10,505 nt of DNA, taken from NCBI GenBank assembly GCA_023127875.1, contig JAGMFA010000071.1, positions 1 through 10,505 on the forward strand. The letters run 5' to 3'. Made by a program: the position numbers and the translations under genes. Source of the stretch: Candidatus Zixiibacteriota bacterium (GTDB lineage Bacteria > Zixibacteria > MSB-5A5 > SM1-73). Under the pieces are notes generated by a model. It saw only the letters and a list, made by a program, of their open reading frames with translations. It made no database searches and had not been told where the DNA came from. Of the stretch, positions 6,699 to 10,505 are shown piece after piece (position 1 is the first letter of the stretch; every line of letters begins with the position of its first letter).

Positions 6699-7070
6699 TC
6701 ATCCTCCTAACATGTTCAGAAGCATTTTCCCAAACATGTCCTCGATTCCTTTTGCATCATCGCTATCGGGGGCCACTTGCGCCATGAAGGCTCTTAGGGT
6801 TTTTAATGCCGTTACACGGTCTCGTCGCCTGAGTAATTCGGTCAGAGGGGGTTTTGCTAACAATAAAACGAAGGCGCTTCCTACAGAAGGTCCTACCTCC
6901 TTAATCCAACCGGTGGCGAGATTGACAATAATCAACGAAACACCGATCAAAACGATTGACACGAACCAGCACAAATACCATTGGATGGCTTTCTTTTCAT
7001 TGAGGATCAAGCCATCTATGTCGGGGGTTACGATCACCAGTAATCTCTGGGTTAGTTTTTGGTCTGCCAA
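6699..7070 (-). CDS. Small two-helix membrane protein, first gene of the TPR operon
   Basis: This 123-residue protein of unknown function has two hydrophobic helices, at about 30-50 (WYLCWFVSIVLIGVSLIIVNL) and 60-73, followed by a basic, helical C-terminal half (ELLRRRDRVTALKTLRAFM). The start is uncertain. The frame is closed by a TGA immediately upstream of TTG at 7070, so TTG at 7070 or GTG eleven codons later are the only early options, and neither has a strong ribosome site. An ATG four bases upstream is in another frame and reads only 25 codons. The stop lies just before the downstream TPR gene start, and that gene's Shine-Dalgarno lies inside this gene's last codons, so coupling is likely. 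The N-terminus may have been eroded. Confidence 0.65.
   Translation of the reverse strand: MADQKLTQRLLVIVTPDIDGLILNEKKAIQWYLCWFVSIVLIGVSLIIVNLATGWIKEVGPSVGSAFVLLLAKPPLTELLRRRDRVTALKTLRAFMAQVAPDSDDAKGIEDMFGKMLLNMLGG
6703..6708 (-). promoter_or_regulatory. Ribosome binding site that decides the TPR gene start
   Basis: AGGAGG on the minus strand lies within the last codons of the upstream gene. It is 9 bases from ATG at 6693 and 0 bases from ATG at 6702, which favours the shorter product. Confidence 0.7.
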
Positions 7071-7141
7071 TCATCCACAACAGGTCTTATGCCAAACCAA
7101 AGGCTCGTTTATCCGTAATATCTTTCACTCTTCTCAACTGT

Positions 7142-7170
7142 ACGTTAGCTGATTTCCCTACAAAAGTCAA
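7142..7170 (-). promoter_or_regulatory. Candidate promoter of the two-gene membrane/TPR operon
   Basis: On the minus strand, TTGACT (7170-7165, five of six consensus) and TAACGT (7147-7142, three of six, including the important first, second and last bases) are separated by 17 bp. The start of transcription would be near 7135, giving a leader of about 65 nt. Confidence 0.35.
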
Positions 7171-7210
7171 GTATTCTTTCAGGAGGATAAGAGGCAAGAC
7201 TTTTTATATC

Positions 7211-7304
7211 TATGCTCCTTGTGGATGTTATCCCAGACGAGCCGACGCTCCGACGGGGGCGGATGCCCTCCCGTCTGTGGGTCTCTCCGCCATTCCACAA
7301 GAGG
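7211..7304 (+). repeat. Hairpin repeat R3, interrupted by a palindromic element
   Basis: CTCCTTGTGGATGTTAT (7214-7230) and CCACAAGAGG (7295-7304) are the two sides of the repeat's first hairpin, which in other copies are separated by only a few bases. Here 63 bp beginning CCCAGACG lies between them, in the loop. The expected second hairpin (GCGAGGATGATAAC) is missing; a separate palindrome complex begins at 7314 instead. The whole stretch 7071-7567 contains no gene. Confidence 0.7.
7232..7294 (+). repeat. Short palindromic element, inserted copy D
   Basis: This starts CCCAGACGAGC and ends near GTGGGTCTCTCCG, matching the ends of the 34-bp insert at 221-254 (minus-strand reading). Inside, GACGGGGGC pairs with GCCCTCCCGTC (2-base bulge) around GGAT, and CCCAGACG at the left faces CGTCTGTGGG at the right. 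The last few bases (CCATT) could belong to the element or to a small duplication; the exact ends cannot be fixed from one window. Confidence 0.6.
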
Positions 7305-7313
7305 AAAGTCAGT

Positions 7314-7449
7314 CGTAGGGACAGCCCTTCCTTCGACTTTGCTCAGGACGGTGAGCTTGTCGAACCGTGTGGCTGTCCGCCTTATAGCTCGGACAGGGAC
7401 ACTTCTCCCGCCAAAGGCGGGCTCAGTGCAGGCAAGCCCTGTCCCTACG
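7314..7449. repeat. Composite nested palindrome cluster
   Basis: CGTAGGGAC (7314-7322) faces GTCCCTACG (7441-7449). Inside are GGACAGCC (7319-7326) / GGCTGTCC (7371-7378), enclosing TTCGAC (7332-7337) / GTCGAA (7359-7364) and GCTCA (7341-7345) / TGAGC (7352-7356), then CCCGCC/GGCGGG around AAA (7407-7421) and GGACAGGG (7391-7398) / CCCTGTCC (7437-7444). The TTCGAC..GTCGAA unit is a REP-like palindrome of a style common in environmental genomes, and a half-copy recurs at 9444-9463. No coding frame is credible. Confidence 0.65.
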
Positions 7450-7455
7450 TGAAAC

Positions 7456-7524
7456 TATGCTCCTTGTGGATGTTATCATCCACAAGAAAAGCCTGCGAGG
7501 ATGATAACATCCTCGCCGAGCGAA
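7456..7524 (+). repeat. Hairpin repeat R4, best-preserved copy with two complementary loops
   Basis: TATGCTCC is followed by hairpin 1, TTGTGGAT (7464-7471), loop GTTATC, ATCCACAA (7478-7485). A 9-base spacer leads to hairpin 2, GCGAGGAT (7495-7502), loop GATAAC, ATCCTCGC (7509-7516), then a GAGCGAATT tail. Both stems are perfect 8-bp and the loops are exact reverse complements. A competing 10-bp pairing, GGATGTTATC (7468-7477) with GATAACATCC (7503-7512), is also perfect. It lies 44 bp past the stop of the oxidoreductase gene. Confidence 0.75.
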
Positions 7525-7567
7525 TTCACCAAACAATGATTTTCGCATAATCCCATATAGCTATAGT

Positions 7568-9199
7568 TTACCACCTCTGCATAATCTCACCAAAGCATTC
7601 CAGTCCGCTCCAGAGAACGCCGCCATAGCCGTGGCCAGGAGATGTCCAGGCTCCGGAAAGATAAAGGTTTTTTATTGGCGTGGTATGCGGCAATCGGCTC
7701 TGACCGGAATTATCCAGAGTCTGATCCCATCCGTATATGGCTCCGCGATAATTGTCGGTAAAGCGCACATTTGTCAAGGGCGTGCCGATCTCTTTGACCT
7801 CTATTGCGTCTCTGAGTCCGGGCAGAAGCATCTCTTCCACCTGGTCTATCAGAATATCAGCCATCCGCTCCTTTTCTTTCCGGTAAGCCTCTTTCTTGCC
7901 CTTGAAGTAGTCGGCTTCGTACTTCTTCCAGTGATCATATCCCTGGAGCGCAATGATATTGACGGTATTCTTTCCTTTAGGAGAATAACCCTTATAAAGG
8001 TTATCATACAGCGTTAGACCAAAGCCACCCTCCACCTCTGCGTTGACAGCGGCTTTATATTCAGCCTCAGGATCATATCCTGTAGTGCAGAAGATTTCGG
8101 TATCTGTAATTCCCACTTCGCCAATTAAGTCCTTCTTCAATCCCAGAAACACCTGGAAACTGGAGAGACTGACGCTAAATTGATCCATCCTGGCAAGATA
8201 GTCTTTGAGATATTCGTCCTGTTTCATCATGGTGTGGAAGGTATCATAAGCATTGGCATTTGAAACTACTACCTTCCCGGTATATTCACCTCCATCAGCG
8301 GTTTTTACACCGTAAGCTGTATGATCCTTCACCAATATCTCTTCCACCCGGGTTTTAAGCATTACCTTGCCGCCGCGCTCTTCGATGAATTTCACAAAAG
8401 CGTCACTTATTTTCTGGGATTTACCTTTGGGGTAATAACCACCTTCTTGAAGATACCCTATTGTGGGAAGGGCATAATATATACTGGCAAGTTTGGATGG
8501 GGGAAGCCCATAGTATCCCCAGAGTGCGGAGATGATGGCTTTTAACTTGGGATTCTTGATATGGGCGTCCATCATTTGGCCCCAGGTTTTGGTGTAGGAT
8601 TTGAATAGGTAAGGGAAATCGACCGGAAAACGGCTCATATCCACCTTGCCTTTGGCGCGGGATAATTTCTGAATGTCCTTGGCTACACCTTCCATATCAT
8701 CAAAGAGCCCCTCTATTCCCTTCTTCTCATCCGGGAAGTAGCCAGTCAGCATGTCAATGTAGGCGGGGAGATCCTTCTGGGGTACCCGGAAGTCATAATC
8801 GGGAAAGATTGCCCGGTAAAGATTGGGGTGGGGCACAAACTCCACATTTGTAATTTCAGGGAAGCCGGGTATTAAATTATGTATTCCTTCTCTTTCTCCG
8901 ACCGATGTGGAGTGCAGGGAGACGTCGAAGACAAAACCACCGGGTCGTTTGAAGGTGGTGGCATATCCGCCTGGGATATAATGTTTCTCCAGAACCAGAG
9001 GTTTGAATCCCTGCCGGGCGAAAGCCGCCGCACAACTCAGTCCCCCCAGACCTGACCCAATGATCACCGCATCAAATTGATTTTCACCTGTATCAGCGCT
9101 TGCACCTATCGGAAAAGCGCTCCAATCAAGCGCTAACACAGAAGCCCCAGCCAGTAAGGACCTTATAAAATCTCTTCTTTCTACACTCTTGCCGGTCAT
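7568..9199 (-). CDS. Tat-exported FAD-dependent oxidoreductase, phytoene desaturase/RetSat type
   Basis: This is a 543-residue flavoprotein of the COG1233 class (carotenoid desaturases and retinol saturase-like enzymes), which oxidise or reduce double bonds in isoprenoid or similar lipids. The N-terminus has a twin-arginine signal (ERRDFIRSLLAGASVLAL, arginines 8-9), so the folded, cofactor-loaded enzyme is probably exported. The FAD-binding motif is VIIGSGLGGLSCAAAFA (45-61), with an acidic residue at the end of the second strand (LVLEKHYIPGGYATTF), as usual for a Rossmann FAD site. The C-terminal FAD motif is YLSGAWTSPGHGYGGVLWSGLEC (513-535). ATG at 9199 has AGGAGG (9212-9207) seven bases upstream. 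No other carotenoid or quinone gene is nearby, so the substrate cannot be named. The gene appears to be transcribed alone. Confidence 0.88.
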   Translation of the reverse strand: MTGKSVERRDFIRSLLAGASVLALDWSAFPIGASADTGENQFDAVIIGSGLGGLSCAAAFARQGFKPLVLEKHYIPGGYATTFKRPGGFVFDVSLHSTSVGEREGIHNLIPGFPEITNVEFVPHPNLYRAIFPDYDFRVPQKDLPAYIDMLTGYFPDEKKGIEGLFDDMEGVAKDIQKLSRAKGKVDMSRFPVDFPYLFKSYTKTWGQMMDAHIKNPKLKAIISALWGYYGLPPSKLASIYYALPTIGYLQEGGYYPKGKSQKISDAFVKFIEERGGKVMLKTRVEEILVKDHTAYGVKTADGGEYTGKVVVSNANAYDTFHTMMKQDEYLKDYLARMDQFSVSLSSFQVFLGLKKDLIGEVGITDTEIFCTTGYDPEAEYKAAVNAEVEGGFGLTLYDNLYKGYSPKGKNTVNIIALQGYDHWKKYEADYFKGKKEAYRKEKERMADILIDQVEEMLLPGLRDAIEVKEIGTPLTNVRFTDNYRGAIYGWDQTLDNSGQSRLPHTTPIKNLYLSGAWTSPGHGYGGVLWSGLECFGEIMQRW

Positions 9200-9235
9200 A
9201 ACCTTCCCTCCTCTTTTTTAGGTTAACTTTTCGAT

Positions 9236-9265
9236 TTAATAAAATGCACTCTACTCTATTGTCAA
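9236..9265 (-). promoter_or_regulatory. Probable sigma70 promoter of the oxidoreductase gene
   Basis: On the minus strand, a perfect TTGACA (9265-9260) is followed after 18 bp by TATTAA (9241-9236, four of six). The start of transcription would be near 9229, leaving a leader of about 30 nt with the AGGAGG site. Confidence 0.5.
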
Positions 9266-9310
9266 GAGTTATTTGAGGTGGAATTTTTTCCTGTAGCTTA
9301 TTTCAAGAGC

Positions 9311-9386
9311 TTTTGTAATGACCCCAATACATATCGAACACCCAAAAGGAATTTTTTGTAATATAGTTTAAGGTGGATTTAATTTT
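9311..9386 (+). repeat. Dispersed intergenic repeat, copy 2 (empty site)
   Basis: This aligns with the minus strand of 191-300 (see copy 1) but runs from GGAATTT straight into TTGTAATATAG, lacking the 34-bp palindromic block. A shorter sequence at 9272-9296 (TTTGAGGTGGAATTTTTTCC) resembles the end of this copy (9367-9390), so a partial direct duplication may frame it. The gap 9266-9770 contains no credible gene; it holds this repeat and the hairpins listed below. Confidence 0.7.
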
Positions 9387-9424
9387 CCGCAGGATCTAGG
9401 TTCGGACAACTTTAATTTTTGTAT

Positions 9425-9467
9425 GGGTATCATTTTATTGATGCCCTTCGACTACGCTCAGGGTCTT
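9425..9467. repeat. Hairpin plus REP-like half palindrome
   Basis: GGGTATCA (9425-9432) pairs with TGATGCCC (9439-9446), including one G-T pair, around TTTTAT. It overlaps CCCTTCGACTACGCTCAGGG (9444-9463), a sequence of the same style as the TTCGAC..GTCGAA palindrome at 7332-7364. Confidence 0.45.
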
Positions 9468-9490
9468 TTGTGGTTATTCGTATGAATGTG

Positions 9491-9511
9491 CGTCCCGCAC
9501 TTTGCGGGACG
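9491..9511. repeat. Perfect 8-bp stem hairpin
   Basis: CGTCCCGC (9491-9498) pairs with GCGGGACG (9504-9511) around ACTTT. No T-run follows on either strand. Confidence 0.5.
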
Positions 9512-9549
9512 AGCTTCGCATAGTTAAAGATCCATCGCTTGAACGCGAC

Positions 9550-9574
9550 TTGCCCATACGGGCAGGCGTCTGGG
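9550..9574 (-). repeat. Short palindromic element, copy B
   Basis: On the minus strand this reads CCCAGACGCCTGCCCGTATGGGCAAG, given here as CCCAGACG, CCT, GCCCGTATGGGC, AAG. It matches the layout of copy A (CCCAGACG, three bases, GCCCGTACGGG). It sits between GAACGC (9541-9546) and GCGTTC (9579-9584), which are themselves complementary. Confidence 0.5.
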
Positions 9575-9638
9575 TGGAGCGTTCCTCCAGGGACTTGATG
9601 TCGAAGTTGGCTTGTTTTAGGCGATTGAACCAGAAGTA

Positions 9639-9691
9639 TCTGCCAAAGGCAGATCCGCCCAGACGGGCGGTCGTCTGACCGCCTCTGGCGG
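9639..9691. repeat. Cluster of three hairpins including palindromic element copy C
   Basis: TCTGCC/GGCAGA around AAA (9639-9653), CCGCCC/GGGCGG around AGAC (9655-9670) and CCGCC/GGCGG around TCT (9679-9691) follow one another almost without gaps. On the minus strand the middle part reads CAGACGACCGCCCGTCTGGG, matching copy A in its CAGACGA..GCCCGT core. Confidence 0.55.
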
Positions 9692-9770
9692 AAAAGTACG
9701 ACCTCTGGTAATCTAATCTTTGGCAGGCTAAGCTTATATTCTTGTGCCTAGTGTACTGTAACATAAATTG

Positions 9771-9799
9771 TTGACAAATTGCGATATTTATGGTATACT
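9771..9799 (+). promoter_or_regulatory. Strong sigma70 promoter of the IS630 transposase
   Basis: TTGACA (9771-9776, perfect) and TATACT (9794-9799, five of six) are separated by exactly 17 bp. Transcription should start near 9806, immediately at the AAAGGAGG ribosome site (9807-9814), so the leader is very short. Confidence 0.75.
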
Positions 9800-9822
9800 A
9801 CCTCTTAAAGGAGGCGGTAGCC

Positions 9823-10505
9823 ATGAAAGTAAAAAATCGGGTAAAATTAAGACCGAAAGAGCAAGCGTTATTAAAACAGATTATAAGCAAAGGCAGTGAG
9901 AAAGCGCGAAAGATAACACGCTGCCGAATATTGGTACTGGCGAATGAAGGAAAAACCGATACCCAGATAATAGAAGCCTTGAGAGTTGCCCGCAATACGA
10001 TTCGCACAGTTCGTTTTAGATATGTCCGGGAAGGATTGGAATCAGCCCTCAACGAGCAACCCCGGCCAGGTGCACCGAAGAAATTTACCGGAGGCCAAAA
10101 GGCTAAAATTACAGCCATAGCCTGTTCCCAGCCTCCAGAGGGGCGGAACCGCTGGACATTGCGTCTAATAGCCGACAGGGTTGTTGAGCTAAAAATGATT
10201 GATAGCATTTCACATCAGACGGTTAAGAGGGTTTTAAAAAAAACGAACTCAAACCTCACTTAAAGAAGCAATGGTGCATAGGTCAAATCACAGCAGAATT
10301 TATTTGGCATATGGAAGAGGTTTTGGATGTCTACGAGCAAGATTATAACCCTCAAAGGCCTGTAATCTGTTTTGATGAACGACCTTGCCAATTAATAGGT
10401 GACGTTTTAGCCCCGATTCCTATGGAACCTGGGCGAGTTCAACGTCAGGATTATCATTATAAACGAAATGGTTCACCATGAATGGAACCTGCTGTGTAAT
10501 GATAG
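9823..10505 (+). pseudogene. IS630-family transposase, frame-disrupted and cut by the window end
   Basis: ATG at 9823 is preferred over 9790 because AAAGGAGG (9807-9814) lies 8 bases upstream and the promoter -10 overlaps the earlier codons. The first frame (146 residues, stop 10261-10263) contains a helix-turn-helix DNA-binding region (about 40-75) and the family segment RWTLRLIADRVVEL..SHQTVKRVLKK. At a run of eight A (10236-10243) the reading continues only in the -1 frame: NELKPHLKKQWCIGQ, then EEVLDVYEQDY and VICFDERPCQLIGDV, which holds the first catalytic Asp. That frame ends at TGA 10479-10481. Removing 14 bases (10467-10480) would restore a family-like RNGTCCVMI. One break could be programmed; two suggest decay. 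Confidence 0.8.

Larger units (their letters stand above)
9749..10505 (+). mobile_element. Left part of an IS630-family insertion sequence
   Basis: The transposase gene at 9823 belongs to the IS630 (Tc1/mariner-like) group, whose members usually carry a single gene and insert at TA. The likely left end lies in the AT-rich stretch around TAGTGTACTGTAACATAAA (9749-9767), just upstream of the promoter, because hairpin repeat DNA occupies the sequence further left. The right end lies outside the window, so the terminal inverted repeat cannot be confirmed and the boundary is a guess. Confidence 0.5.

Noticed and set aside
5790..7524. The repeated hairpins as a CRISPR array
   Set aside because: Copies are hundreds of bases apart, have no regular spacers, are degenerate and have no cas genes near them.
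7212..7550. Open frames of 112 and 77 codons on the plus strand in the repeat region
   Set aside because: They are translations of palindromes and repeats, with no ribosome site and low-complexity, unprotein-like composition.
9798..10208. Minus-strand 136-codon frame opposite the transposase
   Set aside because: It is the shadow of a plus-strand gene with a clear IS630 family match, strong promoter and ribosome site.

Overview
The window looks like chromosomal DNA from a Gram-negative bacterium. Two adjacent genes encode predicted outer-membrane lipoproteins of the LpoB and COG3014 types, one enzyme carries a twin-arginine export signal, and sigma70-type promoters and strong AGGAGG ribosome sites are visible. 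The moderate GC content, several TPR/coiled-coil membrane proteins of unknown function and palindrome-rich intergenic regions would fit an uncultured lineage of the FCB kind. That placement is inference; there is no rRNA or other marker gene here.

Layout. Positions 1-450 hold no gene and consist of repeats: an imperfect 180-bp inverted repeat, a ~110-bp dispersed repeat carrying a 34-bp palindromic insert, and a nested hairpin. A small two-helix membrane protein follows (451-696, +). On the minus strand lies a large secreted TPR protein (747-2603) with its own promoter. Next, also on the minus strand, is a compact operon read in the order lpoB-like lipoprotein (5623-5027), COG3014-type lipoprotein (5033-3615, overlapping by 7 bp), and a membrane-anchored coiled-coil protein (3597-2827). 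By analogy with gammaproteobacterial lpoB loci it probably acts in the cell envelope, perhaps on peptidoglycan synthesis. After a repeat-filled gap (about 5780-6020) comes a two-gene minus-strand operon: a small two-helix membrane protein (7070-6699), then a membrane-anchored coiled-coil/TPR protein (6693-6061). A second repeat-filled gap (7211-7524) precedes a Tat-exported FAD-dependent oxidoreductase of the phytoene desaturase/RetSat type (9199-7568), with a good promoter. Positions 9265-9770 are again repeats and hairpins. The window ends in the 5' part of an IS630-family transposase gene (9823 onward, +) whose frame is broken twice.

The most distinctive content is in the intergenic DNA. 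A short palindromic unit starting CCCAGACG appears four times. In two cases its insertion can be seen directly against an empty relative: 221-254 against the copy at 9311-9386, and 7232-7294 inside a hairpin repeat that is uninterrupted at 5790, 5949 and 7456. The host hairpin repeat, best preserved at 7456-7524, is built of two 8-bp stems whose six-base loops are exact complements (GTTATC and GATAAC). I saw no defence system, CRISPR array, tRNA or rRNA.
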